From: Aurantimonadaceae bacterium
GTDB taxonomy: Bacteria > Pseudomonadota > Alphaproteobacteria > Rhizobiales > Rhizobiaceae
Assembly: GCA_947474855.1 (NCBI GenBank)
Contig: CANJKV010000017.1
Span: 1 to 36,243 of the forward strand
Direction: 5' to 3'
Length of the DNA stretch: 36,243 nucleotides
Part shown: positions 24,381-32,912 of the stretch, one piece after another
Numbering within the stretch: position 1 is the stretch's first letter
Layout: each line of letters starts with the position of its first letter
Position numbers and translations under genes: made by a program
Notes under the pieces: model-generated
What the model was told of the DNA's origin: nothing
Seen by the model: only the letters and a program-made list of their open reading frames with translations
Databases searched by the model: none

Positions 24381-26443
24381 GGGCCCGCGCCGGCCTCGTC
24401 CTTCGGCAGGGCGTAGGCGATGATCGAGTCGCCGACCGGCGTTTCCATGAAGTGGTGCCCGCCCGGCGCGATGAGGACGAACTCGCGGCCGTCGGCTTCG
24501 TAGGCGATGGGGTTCGCTTGGCCCCCCGCCGGCAGCGCGTCCTGCCAGACGACCTCGCCGGTCTCGACGTCGATGGCGCGGAAGAGGTCGTCGGTCGCCG
24601 CCGCGATGAAGACGAGGCCGCCCGCCGTCACCACCGAGCCGCCATTGTTGGGCGTGCCGATGGTCAGCGGCAGGAAGGAGGGGATGCCGAAGGGCCCGTT
24701 CTTGCGCGCGGTGCCGAGCGGCTTGTCCCATAGGGTCTCGCCGGTGGCGAGATCGATCGCGCGGATCCCGCCATAGGGCGGCTCCTTGCACAGGAGCCCG
24801 GTGAAGGGCACGCGCCAGCCGGCATTCACGTCGATGGCGTAGGGGCTGCCCGCCTGCGGGTCGCCTGCGCCTTCGGCGTTCGCCCCGCCCTGCGATCCCG
24901 GCGGCACCTCGTTGATCGGCTTCAGGCCCATCGCGTCGGCCTCCTCGCGCGGGATCAGCCGGTTGTGGTTGGGCATGTCGTTGTAGTTGGCGACGATGAC
25001 GCCGCGCTGCGGGTCGATCGCGACCGAGCCCCAGTCCGAGCCGCCGTTGTAGCCGGGATACTGGATGAAGTGCCGGTCGCTGGTCGGCGGCGTGTAGGGG
25101 CCGTCATAGCTCGCCTGCCGGAACTGGATGCGGCAGAAGAGCTGGTCGAGCGGCGTCATGCCCCACATGTCGGCCTCGGTGAGGCGCGGGAACAGGAGGC
25201 TGTGATAGCGCGACACCGGCTGCGTCTTCGACAGGCGGTCCGGCTCGACTCCGCCGCCGGGCACCTCCACCTCCTCGACGGGGAAGAGCGACTCGCCCGT
25301 GCGCCGGTCGAGAACGAAGATGTCGCCCTGCTTGCTCGGCAGGACGATCGCGGGCACGCTCTCGCCGCCCGCGCGGGGAAGATCGACCAGCGTCGCCTGG
25401 CTGCCGAGATCGTAGTCCCAGACGTCGTAGTGAACTGTCTGGAAGCGCCAGCGCTCCTCCCCCGTCGCGGCGTCGAGGGCGACGAGCGAGGTCGAGTAAG
25501 CCTTCTCGGCTTCCGAGCGGTTGCCGCCCCAGTAATCCACCGAGGAGTTGCCGAGCGGCAGGAAGACGAGGCCGAGATCCTCGTCGAAGCTCGCCGTGGT
25601 CCACATGTTCGGCGTGCCGCGGGTGTAGGTCTCGCCTTCCGGCGGCGCGCCTTTGCGCGAGGGCTCGGCGAGGTCCCAGGCCCAGACCAGTGCGCCCGTC
25701 ACCGCGTCGTAGCCGCGGATGACGCCGGAGGGCGCGTTCTCGGCCTGCCCGTCCTTGACCTGCGCGCCGGTGACGACGACGCCCCGCACGATCGCCGGCG
25801 GGGCGGTCACGGCGTACCAGCCCGGCACGCGCTCGCCGATGCCCGCCCAGAGGTCCACCTCGCCGTTGTCGCCGAAATCGGCGCAGAGCTGACCGGTCCG
25901 CGCGTCCACCGCGATCAGCCGCGCGTCGAGCGTGGCCTCGATGATGCGCGTCGCGCAAGGGGCGTCGGGCGCGGCGTCCGGCACGGCGAAGTAGGAGACG
26001 CCCCGGCAGCTGGCGCTGTAGGGGATCGCGTCGTTCGAGACCTGCGGATCGTGGCGCCAGCGCTCCTCGCCGGTGGCCGCGTCGAGAGCGATGAGGATGT
26101 TCTTGGCCGAGCAGAGGTAGAGGCTGTCGCCCACCTTGATCGGCGTCGTTTCCGCCGCGTACTTGTTTTCGGCGTTCCCGGTCGGCAGGTCGCCGGTATG
26201 GTACTCCCAGACCTTCTCGAGCCGCGAGACATTCTCCGGCGTGATCTGGCCGAGGCTGGAGAAGCGCGTGGCCTTCGCGTCGCCGCCCCAATAGGGCCAA
26301 TCGCCGCCCGCCGGCAGCACCGCGCCCGCGGGCCGCTCGGCCGGCGCCGGCCCCGGCTGCTGCGCGGCGGCCGGCAGCAGCACGAGCCCGGAGGACAAGG
26401 CCGAGAACAGGAACAAGCGGGCGCGGCGAGCGACGCGGGTCAT
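24377..26443 (-). CDS. gcd: PQQ-dependent dehydrogenase, glucose/quinate family (catalytic part without membrane domain)
   Basis: A 688-residue quinoprotein dehydrogenase. It starts with a Sec signal peptide (MTRVARRARLFLFSALSSGL, cleavage near AAA-QQ), then the eight-bladed PQQ propeller: DWPYWGGDAKATRFSSLGQI, AAETTPIKVGDSLYLCSAKN, TRGTPNMWTTASFDEDLGLVFLP, VHYDVWDYDLGSQATLVDLP, VLPSKQGDIFVLDRRTGESL, and the C-terminal GTPNNGGSVVTAGGLVFIAAATDD. These match the membrane glucose/quinate/shikimate dehydrogenases, but the N-terminal membrane domain of those enzymes is missing and is encoded by the gene just upstream. It oxidises sugar or cyclic polyol in the periplasm and passes electrons to quinone. 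The ATG at 26443 follows GAGGA. The next gene overlaps it by four bases (GTGA). The substrate is not decided. Confidence 0.9.
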   Translation of the reverse strand: MTRVARRARLFLFSALSSGLVLLPAAAQQPGPAPAERPAGAVLPAGGDWPYWGGDAKATRFSSLGQITPENVSRLEKVWEYHTGDLPTGNAENKYAAETTPIKVGDSLYLCSAKNILIALDAATGEERWRHDPQVSNDAIPYSASCRGVSYFAVPDAAPDAPCATRIIEATLDARLIAVDARTGQLCADFGDNGEVDLWAGIGERVPGWYAVTAPPAIVRGVVVTGAQVKDGQAENAPSGVIRGYDAVTGALVWAWDLAEPSRKGAPPEGETYTRGTPNMWTTASFDEDLGLVFLPLGNSSVDYWGGNRSEAEKAYSTSLVALDAATGEERWRFQTVHYDVWDYDLGSQATLVDLPRAGGESVPAIVLPSKQGDIFVLDRRTGESLFPVEEVEVPGGGVEPDRLSKTQPVSRYHSLLFPRLTEADMWGMTPLDQLFCRIQFRQASYDGPYTPPTSDRHFIQYPGYNGGSDWGSVAIDPQRGVIVANYNDMPNHNRLIPREEADAMGLKPINEVPPGSQGGANAEGAGDPQAGSPYAIDVNAGWRVPFTGLLCKEPPYGGIRAIDLATGETLWDKPLGTARKNGPFGIPSFLPLTIGTPNNGGSVVTAGGLVFIAAATDDLFRAIDVETGEVVWQDALPAGGQANPIAYEADGREFVLIAPGGHHFMETPVGDSIIAYALPKDEAGAGP

Positions 26444-26522
26444 GGAAGCTTTCCTCGGGGGTGGCCGCTGCGGGACGGGCTGATCGGGTCGGGCGAGACC
26501 GGCGCGATGCCGGAGCCCGCCT

Positions 26523-26921
26523 TCAGTGGTAGCGGGGATCGCGGTTGAGAAGGGCCGGCAGGACGAGAAGCACGAGAAGAAGAACCACGGTGGGCGCGAC
26601 GAGCCGCGGCACCTGCGCCCACCAGTCGAAGCCCGCCTCCCAGAAGGCCCAGACAACCGTTCCGGCATAGGTCAGGAGGTAGACCCAGACCGCGTTGAGC
26701 GAGAGGCGCAAGAGCAGGATGCCCGTGAGAACCAGCCCGAGGCCGGCCGGCGCGTAGTAGAGCGAGCCGCCGAGCCAGGCGAGATAGATCCCGCCGACGA
26801 GGATCGGCAGGCCGAAGGCGAGGCAGACGAGCGCCACGGCGACGATCCCCCACCAGCCTCCGCCCTGCCGGGCGGCCTGCGAATACGGAGCGGTCCGGAC
26901 GGTGGACGAGAGGGTGGACAC
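26523..26921 (-). CDS. Membrane-anchor subunit of the split PQQ dehydrogenase
   Basis: A 132-residue protein with four to five hydrophobic helices that reads like the N-terminal membrane domain of membrane-bound PQQ glucose dehydrogenase. Key stretches are LVGGIYLAWLGGSLYYAPAG, WVYLLTYAGTVVWAFWEAGFDWWAQVPRL and VAPTVVLLLVLLVLPALL. In the fused enzymes this part anchors the protein and binds ubiquinone. Here it ends with RDPRYH and a stop, and the catalytic gene follows 79 bases later with its own signal peptide. I chose the GTG at 26921 because GGAGG lies ten bases upstream; an ATG at 26987 would add 22 basic residues. The two are surely one operon. Confidence 0.85.
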   Translation of the reverse strand: MSTLSSTVRTAPYSQAARQGGGWWGIVAVALVCLAFGLPILVGGIYLAWLGGSLYYAPAGLGLVLTGILLLRLSLNAVWVYLLTYAGTVVWAFWEAGFDWWAQVPRLVAPTVVLLLVLLVLPALLNRDPRYH

Positions 26922-27155
26922 GGGGCGACGGCCTCCTCGACGCGCGGCGATTGCAGCGGGAGCTAGGACGCGCCTCGGCGACCTCAACGAGCCGCGACAG
27001 TTTTAACCGGCAAGCCGCGCCCGCGGTCCGCGCCGCGCCGGCGTCCGGGGCTATGCCCCGCGGCGGGGTCGCGTTATAGAGCGCGCCCTTTCGCAGGCGC
27101 GAGACGACCGCGCCCGGCGAGCGACCCGCGCCATTTTCCGAAGGACAGTGCGACC

Positions 27156-28430
27156 ATGAAGAGCTTCCCCGGGCTCGACTTCGGCACGACCAACTCGACC
27201 CTCGCCCTCGGCACGCCCGTGCCGCAGGGCGCGTCGCCCGTGCCGCCGCGGCTCTTGGCCCTTGAGGGCGAAGCCCCGACCATCCCGTCGGCCCTCTTCT
27301 TCAACCTGGAGGACGGGATCACGCGCTTCGGCCGCGCCGCCGTCGCCGACTACGTCGACGGGGCGGACGGGCGCTTCATGCGGGCGCTGAAGAGCATTCT
27401 CGGCACGAGCCTGATGAAGGAGAAGACGCTGGTCGGGCGCGAGCGCGTGTCCTTCGAGGTGCTGATCGGCCGCTTCCTCACGCACCTGCGCGAAACGCTG
27501 GAGCGCGATACAGGCACGCCGGCTGACAGCGTCGTCATGGGACGCCCGGTGCGCTTCGTCGACGAGAGCGATGCGGCCGACCGCGATGCCGAGAACCAGC
27601 TGGCGAGCGCCGCGCGCGAGGCCGGCTTCCGGCACATCGAGTTCCAGTATGAGCCGGTCGCCGCCGCGCTGTTCCACGAGACGAGGGTGAGCGCGGAGGA
27701 GCTGGCGCTCGTCGTCGATATCGGCGGCGGCACGTCCGACTTCGCGCTGGTGCGCGTCTCGCCGGGGCGGGCGCGGGCGCGCGACCGGCGCGAGGACATC
27801 CTCGCTTTTTCCGGCGTCCACGTCGGGGGCACCGACTTCGACCGGCTCCTCAACATCGCGCGCATGCAGCCGGAATTCGGCCTGGGCAGCGAGACCGCGG
27901 ACGGCAAGCGCCGCCTGCCGGTCTGGTACTTCAACGACATGGCGACTTGGCACCGGATCAACTTCCTGTATTCGCCCAAGGTCCTCGCCGACATTCGCGG
28001 CCTGAAGCGCGAGGCGGCCGAGCCGGGGAAGCTCGACCGCTTCGAGCACCTCCTCCTCAACCGCTCCGGCCATCGGCTCGCCGGCGCGGTGGAGGCCGCG
28101 AAGATCCGCCTGACCGACGAAGAAGCGACGACGATCCGCTTCGCCGAGCCGGGCCTGACGGTCGAAGCGCCGGCCAGCCGGTTCGAATTCGAGGCAGCGA
28201 CGCGCGATCTCGTTTCGCGCATCGAGGGCGCGATCGACGCCGTGCTCGCCGGCGCCGGCGTCGGAGCGGATACGGTGGACGCGGTGATCCTCACCGGCGG
28301 CGGCGCGCAGGTGCCGGCCGTAAGCCGCGCCGCCACCGCCCGTTTCCCCCACGCCCGGGTGGAGCCCGCCGACGCCTTCGGCGCGGTCGGCATGGGTCTC
28401 GGCCTCGACGCCGCCCGGCGGTTCAACTAA
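27156..28430 (+). CDS. Hsp70-family protein, YegD-like
   Basis: A 424-residue actin-fold ATPase of the Hsp70 family that lacks the substrate-binding domain, like E. coli YegD. Motifs are the phosphate-1 loop GLDFGTTNST, SVVMGRPVRF, the phosphate-2 VVDIGGGTSDFALVRV, FSGVHVGGTDFDRLLN, and the adenosine loop AVILTGGGAQVPAVSRA. The end (DAFGAVGMGLGLDAARRF) closes the nucleotide domain. The role is unknown; a chaperone-like or regulatory ATPase is the family expectation. GAAGGAC upstream serves as ribosome-binding site. It is divergent from the PQQ anchor gene (234 bases apart) and the GlcG-like gene follows after 32 bases. Confidence 0.9.
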   Translation: MKSFPGLDFGTTNSTLALGTPVPQGASPVPPRLLALEGEAPTIPSALFFNLEDGITRFGRAAVADYVDGADGRFMRALKSILGTSLMKEKTLVGRERVSFEVLIGRFLTHLRETLERDTGTPADSVVMGRPVRFVDESDAADRDAENQLASAAREAGFRHIEFQYEPVAAALFHETRVSAEELALVVDIGGGTSDFALVRVSPGRARARDRREDILAFSGVHVGGTDFDRLLNIARMQPEFGLGSETADGKRRLPVWYFNDMATWHRINFLYSPKVLADIRGLKREAAEPGKLDRFEHLLLNRSGHRLAGAVEAAKIRLTDEEATTIRFAEPGLTVEAPASRFEFEAATRDLVSRIEGAIDAVLAGAGVGADTVDAVILTGGGAQVPAVSRAATARFPHARVEPADAFGAVGMGLGLDAARRFN

Positions 28431-28462
28431 CGCTCGAATGGTTAAAGGGAGAAGCCGCCACC

Positions 28463-28900
28463 ATGACCGCCACCCGCCTCGACCTCGACACGGCCCGCCG
28501 GGTCATCTCCGGCGCGCTCTTCGCGGCGCGCTCGCGCAACTTCAAGCCGCTGACGGTCGCCGTCCTCGATGCGGGCGGCGCGCTCGTCGCTCTGGAGCGC
28601 GAGGACGGATCGAGTCCGATGCGGCCGGCCATCGCCGTCGGCAAGGCCAACGGCGCCGTGCAGATGGGACTCGGCTCGCGCGCACTGATGAAGCGGGCCG
28701 AGCAACAGCCCTTCTTCATCCAGTCAATGAATGCGCTGGCCGGCGGCTCACTCGTGCCGGTGCCCGGCGGCGTTCTCCTGAAATCCGAGGACGGGGTGGT
28801 TCTCGGCGCGGTCGGCGTCACCGGCGACACTTCGGACAATGACGAGATCTCCGCCCTCGCCGGCGCGCAGGCGGCCGGGCTTCACGGCGAGACGGGCTGA
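28463..28900 (+). CDS. GlcG/HbpS (DUF336) family haem-binding protein
   Basis: A 145-residue protein of the GlcG/HbpS family. Typical blocks are RLDLDTARRVISGALFAARS, LTVAVLDAGGALVALEREDG, RPAIAVGKANGAVQMGLGSR, PFFIQSMNALAGGSLVPVPGG and GAVGVTGDTSDNDEISALAG. There is no signal peptide, so it acts in the cytoplasm. HbpS of Streptomyces binds haem and senses oxidative stress; other members are found in glycolate operons, but glc genes are absent here. AAAGGGAGAAG just before the ATG at 28463 is a strong ribosome-binding site. It follows the YegD-like gene closely and is probably in its operon. Confidence 0.92.
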   Translation: MTATRLDLDTARRVISGALFAARSRNFKPLTVAVLDAGGALVALEREDGSSPMRPAIAVGKANGAVQMGLGSRALMKRAEQQPFFIQSMNALAGGSLVPVPGGVLLKSEDGVVLGAVGVTGDTSDNDEISALAGAQAAGLHGETG

Positions 28901-28904
28901 GGCG

Positions 28905-28946
28905 TCCGGCTTCACGCGAAACTGATCGCGCCGCAGCGAAGCCGGA
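28905..28946 (+). terminator. Inverted repeat after the GlcG-like gene
   Basis: Nine-bp arms TCCGGCTTC (28905-28913) and GAAGCCGGA (28938-28946) with a 24-base loop, just after the stop codon. No T-run follows, so it is only a possible terminator or mRNA 3'-end structure. Confidence 0.35.
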
Positions 28947-29046
28947 CATCACGCCGCGCCGAAGCTTCTTGCGAAAGGCGATGGCCGGGCGCCCACTCGC
29001 GCTCGACCGCCGCCCTTCCATCCGCGACAGGCAAGGACCCAGACCG

Positions 29047-29664
29047 ATGCAGGCCATCCAGCGACTGGCGAGCGCCGCGGCGCTCGCCGCCCTCGTTTCC
29101 TTCGCGCCCTCCCTCGCGCCCGCCGACGAGCCGAAGACCGCGATCTTCGCGGGCGGTTGCTTCTGGTGCGTGGAAAGCGACTTCGACCACCTTCCCGGCG
29201 TTCTAGACACGACCTCCGGATATACGGGCGGGACGCTGCCCGATCCGACCTACGAGAACCACGAGGGCCATGTCGAGGCGGTGCGCGTCACCTACGATCC
29301 CGCCAAGGTCAGCTACGACACGCTCCTGAAGGTCTTCTGGCACTCCGTCGACCCGACGGATGCGGGCGGCCAGTTCTGCGACCGCGGCTACGCCTACACC
29401 ACCGCCATCTTCGCGAACGACGATGCCGAGCTGAAGGAGGCGGAACGTTCCAAGGCGGACGTAGCCAAGAGCCTCGGCCAACCGGTCGCCACGGCGATCC
29501 GGCGCGCCGGCCCCTTCACCGAGGCGGAGGGCTACCACCAGGACTACTACAAGAAGAACCCGATCAAGTATCAGTACTATCGCTACGGCTGCGGCCGCAA
29601 CGAGCGGGTCAAGGCGGTTTGGGGCGACGACGCCTATCTCGGCATCAAGGATGCCATGAGCTGA
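29047..29664 (+). CDS. msrA: Peptide methionine-S-sulfoxide reductase MsrA, exported
   Basis: A 205-residue MsrA with a signal peptide (MQAIQRLASAAALAALVSFA, cleavage near APA-DEP), so it works in the periplasm. The catalytic motif GGCFWC is at 36-41 with nucleophile Cys38. Substrate residues lie in SGYTGG, YENHEGHVEAVRVTYDP and the DPTDAGGQFCDRGYAYTTAI block; Cys182 near the C-terminus (YRYGCGRNE) is the likely resolving cysteine. It repairs S-epimer methionine sulfoxide in oxidised proteins. I chose ATG at 29047 because the residues between 28969 and 29047 are an arginine-rich tail that would spoil the signal peptide. A short GAGCC tandem repeat begins at the last bases of the stop codon. 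Confidence 0.96.
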   Translation: MQAIQRLASAAALAALVSFAPSLAPADEPKTAIFAGGCFWCVESDFDHLPGVLDTTSGYTGGTLPDPTYENHEGHVEAVRVTYDPAKVSYDTLLKVFWHSVDPTDAGGQFCDRGYAYTTAIFANDDAELKEAERSKADVAKSLGQPVATAIRRAGPFTEAEGYHQDYYKKNPIKYQYYRYGCGRNERVKAVWGDDAYLGIKDAMS

Positions 29665-29684
29665 GCCGAGCCGAGCCGAGCCGA
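29663..29684 (+). repeat. (GAGCC)4 tandem repeat at the 3' end of msrA
   Basis: Four perfect copies of GAGCC plus GA. The first copy begins within the msrA stop codon. Pure, short and without visible function; a slippage-prone site that would not change the protein. Confidence 0.8.
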
Positions 29685-29714
29685 CGGTTTTCCACACCTG
29701 CGGGCGAAATGCTC

Positions 29715-29739
29715 GGAACCGCGCCGCGGAGTCGCTGTT
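29715..29739 (+). promoter_or_regulatory. EcfG-type general stress promoter of dps
   Basis: GGAAC (29715-29719), 16 bases, TGTT (29736-29739), fitting GGAAC-N16/17-NGTT of alphaproteobacterial EcfG sigma factors. The predicted start near 29746 leaves a leader of about 78 bases. dps is a known general-stress gene, which adds weight. Confidence 0.55.
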
Positions 29740-29823
29740 TCACGACCAGATTTCTCGGGCCGCAGGGATGGTGATCGTCCCCGCGGGTCCCGTAATCCGG
29801 TTCGGAACGCCAAGGAGACCCGT

Positions 29824-30351
29824 ATGGCCAAGAACGGCAAGGTGCCGTTGCACCCCTCCAAGAACCCGCTTTCGGAGAATATCCGCGGCGCCATGGTTGA
29901 GCTGCTTCAGAAGCACCTCGCGAGCGCCATCGACCTGTCCTACCAGTGCAAGCAGGCCCACTGGAACGTGAAGGGCATGAACTTCATCGCCGTGCACAAG
30001 CTCTTCGACGAGCTGCACGAGCAGACGGAGGGCTATGTCGACCTCATCGCCGAGCGCCTCACCGCTCTCGGCGGCCAGGCCCACGGCACGGTCCAGGCCT
30101 CGAGCGAAGGCACGCTCCTCACGCCCTATCCGCTCGACCTCGTCCATTCCGAGGGCCACCTGAAGCGGCTCGCGGACTCCTTCTCGGAGATGGGCGGCCA
30201 TGTGGAGAAGGCCGTCGAGGAGTCGGAGGAGGCCGGCGACCCGCTGACCGCCGATCTGTTCACGCAGATCGGACGCGGCCTCGACGAGTCGCTCTACTTC
30301 CTGGAAAGCCATTTCCAGCTGCCCGACGTGTCCGGCCAGACCGGCCGCTGA
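29824..30351 (+). CDS. dps: DNA protection during starvation protein Dps
   Basis: A 175-residue ferritin-like mini-cage protein. The inter-subunit ferroxidase ligands fit the E. coli spacing exactly: His46 (QAHWNVKG), His58, Asp62, Asp73 and Glu77. Further blocks are LTALGGQAHGTVQ and DLFTQIGRGLDESLYFLESHF. Dps binds and oxidises iron with hydrogen peroxide and coats DNA under stress; the lysine-bearing N-terminus (MAKNGKVPLHPSKN) could contact DNA. AAGGAG seven bases before the ATG is a strong ribosome-binding site. A likely EcfG promoter lies upstream and a terminator follows, so it is a single-gene unit. Confidence 0.96.
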   Translation: MAKNGKVPLHPSKNPLSENIRGAMVELLQKHLASAIDLSYQCKQAHWNVKGMNFIAVHKLFDELHEQTEGYVDLIAERLTALGGQAHGTVQASSEGTLLTPYPLDLVHSEGHLKRLADSFSEMGGHVEKAVEESEEAGDPLTADLFTQIGRGLDESLYFLESHFQLPDVSGQTGR

Positions 30352-30377
30352 GCGGTCCGGCAACGGTCTCGATCGGG

Positions 30378-30411
30378 AGGGGCGGCCGACGGGCCGCCCC
30401 TTTCGCTTGTT
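30378..30411 (+). terminator. Rho-independent terminator of dps
   Basis: A perfect 10-bp stem AGGGGCGGCC (30378-30387) and GGCCGCCCCT (30392-30401) with a GACG loop, followed by TTCGCTTGTT. Confidence 0.8.
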
Positions 30412-30540
30412 CGGCAGGCGACCGCCTGATAAAGAACAAAAATGGAACAGCCTACCGCCCGCCGCGAGATGGCCTTATCTGACCCCGAAAGGCTCGGTCC
30501 GGCGCAACAGACCGGAGCGCCGGGAGAGAGGGGCGGGAAC

Positions 30541-32805
30541 GTGGCAGGCGGCATGCCGAAACAGGCGGACAGCGTCATCGGCAACCTGTTCGGAGACGCG
30601 CCCGCGCTCGCCGTGCCGGAAGCGCGCGCGGGCTTGAAGGATGCGGCGACAGTGCCCGTTCTCGTGCCGCTGCCCGTCGACACCTCCTATTCCTACGCCG
30701 TCCCCGAGGGCATGCGCGTCGAGCCGGGCTCGATCGTGCGCGTCCCGGTCGGCCCGCGCGAGGTCGCCGGCGTGGTGTGGGACGGCTCGGGCGGCCCGGT
30801 GAACCCGAAGAAGCTGCGGCCCATCAGCGGCGTCTTCGACTGCCCGCCGCTCGACTCCTCCATGCGGCGCTTCGTCGACTGGGTCGCGGACTACACGCTG
30901 ACGCCCCCCGGTCTCGTCGCGCGCATGGCGCTGCGCGCGCCCACCGCCTTCGATCCCGAACCCTTCGTCGACGGCATCCGCCTGACCGAGACCCGTCCCG
31001 CCCGGCTGACACCGACGCGCACAAAGGTCATCGAGACGGCCGCGCGCTTCCCCGACTGGACACGCAACGGCCTCGCTCGCGCCGCCGGTGTCTCGGTCTC
31101 GGTGGTCGACGGGCTGGTCGCGCAGGGCGTCTTCGAGGCCGTGCGCCTGCCGCCGCAGCCGATCGTGCCCGCGCCCGACCACGGCCACGCCCGCGCCTCG
31201 CTCTCGGACGCGCAGATGGAGGCGGCGCAAGCGCTCGCGGCGCGCGTGCGGGACTTGAGCTTCTCGGCGACGCTTCTCGAAGGCGTCACCGGCTCGGGCA
31301 AGACGGAGGTCTACTTCGAGGCCGTCGCCGCGGCGCTGGAAAAGAACCGGCAGGTGCTGATCCTCCTTCCCGAGATCGCGCTCACCCAGAGCTTCATCGA
31401 CCGCTTCCAGGCCCGCTTCGGCGCGCCGCCGGCCGAGTGGCACTCCGACATCTCCCCCAAGCGGCGCGAGGCGATCTGGCGGCAGGTGATGGAGGGGCGC
31501 GTGCGGGTGGTGGCGGGCGCGCGCTCGGCGCTGTTCCTGCCCTTTCGCGAACTCGGCCTCGTGGTCGTCGACGAGGAGCACGATCCCGCCTTTAAGCAGG
31601 AGGACCGCGCCTTCTACCACGCCCGCGACATGGCGGTCGTGCGCGCCCAGATCGCCGGCTGCGCCGCGATCCTCGCCTCCGCGACGCCCTCCGTCGAAAG
31701 CCGCGTCAATGCCGCGCACGGGCGTTACGAGCATGTCCGCCTCGACGCCCGCTTCCGCGAAGCGCCGATGCCGGACCTGACGCTCGTCGACATGCGCCAG
31801 AACCCGCCGGCCCGAGGGCGCTTCATCTCCCCCGTCCTCCAGGCGGCGATTGCCGAGACGATCGAAAAGGGCGAGCAGGCGCTCCTCTTCCTCAACCGCC
31901 GCGGCTACGCGCCGCTCACGCTCTGCCGCGTCTGCGGCCACCGCTTCCAGTGCGCCAACTGCTCGACCTGGCTGGTCGACCACCGCCTGCGCGGCTCGCT
32001 GCAATGCCACCATTGCGGCTTCTCGATCCGCCGGCCGGAGGCGTGCCTTGAATGCGGCGCGCTCGACCACCTCGTGCCCTGCGGCCCCGGCGTCGAGCGC
32101 ATCGCGGAGGAAACGCTGTCCGTCTTTCCCGACGCGCGCACGATTCTCCTCTCCTCGGACCTCGTCGGCGGCGCGCGGCGCCTGCGCCACGAGCTCGACG
32201 CCGTGGCGGACGGGCGGGCGGACATCGTCATCGGCACGCAGCTCGTCGCCAAGGGCCACCACTTCCCCAAGATGACGCTGGTCGGCGCCATCGACGCGGA
32301 CCTCGGCCTCGGCAACGGCGACCCGCGCGCCGCCGAGCGCACCTTCCAGCTGCTCCATCAGGTGACGGGCCGCGCCGGCCGCACGGGCCTGCCGAGCCGC
32401 GGCCTGATCCAGACCTATTCGCCCGAGCATCCCGTGATGCAGGCGATCGCGAGCGGCGACGTCGCGCGCTTCTACGACCGCGAGATCGAGCAGCGCCGCC
32501 ACGCCGGCCTGCCCCCCTTCGGCCGCCTCGCCGCCCTCATCGTCTCCGCCGACACGCGCATCGACGCCGAAACGCACGCGCGTGCCCTGCGCATCGCCGC
32601 CCCCGACGACGGCGACGTCGAGGTCCTCGGCCCCGCCGAAGCGCCCCTCGCGGTCCTGCGCGGCCGCCACCGCTTCCGCCTCCTCTTCCAGGCCCCCCGC
32701 CGCGCCCCCATGCAGGACTACCTGCGCCAGCTCATCGCCAACGCGCCCCCCGCGCGCGGCTCGGTCCACGTCCAGATCGACATCGACCCGCAGAGCTTCC
32801 TGTAG
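30541..32805 (+). CDS. priA: Primosomal protein N' (PriA), replication restart helicase
   Basis: PriA of about 754 residues. The N-terminal 3'-DNA-binding domain begins with VPVLVPLPVDTSYSYAVPEG, followed by the winged-helix part, Walker A GVTGSGKTEVY, DEEHD, the ASATPSVESR motif, the zinc-binding CRVCGHRFQCANC...CHHCGFSIRRPEACLECG block, and the second helicase lobe with IGTQLVAKGHHFPKMT and QVTGRAGRTG. It loads the replisome at stalled forks. The frame is open to the ATG at 30442, but the family usually has only 20-40 residues before the VPVLVP block. I therefore prefer the GTG at 30541, with GAGG nine bases upstream; ATG at 30553 is also possible. A TTGTTC-N17-TAAAGA promoter at about 30407-30435 would start transcription near 30442. 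Confidence 0.95.
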   Translation: MAGGMPKQADSVIGNLFGDAPALAVPEARAGLKDAATVPVLVPLPVDTSYSYAVPEGMRVEPGSIVRVPVGPREVAGVVWDGSGGPVNPKKLRPISGVFDCPPLDSSMRRFVDWVADYTLTPPGLVARMALRAPTAFDPEPFVDGIRLTETRPARLTPTRTKVIETAARFPDWTRNGLARAAGVSVSVVDGLVAQGVFEAVRLPPQPIVPAPDHGHARASLSDAQMEAAQALAARVRDLSFSATLLEGVTGSGKTEVYFEAVAAALEKNRQVLILLPEIALTQSFIDRFQARFGAPPAEWHSDISPKRREAIWRQVMEGRVRVVAGARSALFLPFRELGLVVVDEEHDPAFKQEDRAFYHARDMAVVRAQIAGCAAILASATPSVESRVNAAHGRYEHVRLDARFREAPMPDLTLVDMRQNPPARGRFISPVLQAAIAETIEKGEQALLFLNRRGYAPLTLCRVCGHRFQCANCSTWLVDHRLRGSLQCHHCGFSIRRPEACLECGALDHLVPCGPGVERIAEETLSVFPDARTILLSSDLVGGARRLRHELDAVADGRADIVIGTQLVAKGHHFPKMTLVGAIDADLGLGNGDPRAAERTFQLLHQVTGRAGRTGLPSRGLIQTYSPEHPVMQAIASGDVARFYDREIEQRRHAGLPPFGRLAALIVSADTRIDAETHARALRIAAPDDGDVEVLGPAEAPLAVLRGRHRFRLLFQAPRRAPMQDYLRQLIANAPPARGSVHVQIDIDPQSFL

Positions 32806-32912
32806 GATCAGAGGCTTGCGGGTTTCTCACGCCCCGCGCCCGCGGGCGGATGGTTGACGGCGCGTATCGCCACGCCCGCGAATTGATCCGACCACCGCAG
32901 CTGGCCGGAAAC

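Noticed and set aside
30475-32769. A 764-codon open frame antisense to priA
   Set aside because: No recognisable domain and biased composition; priA on the plus strand is certain.
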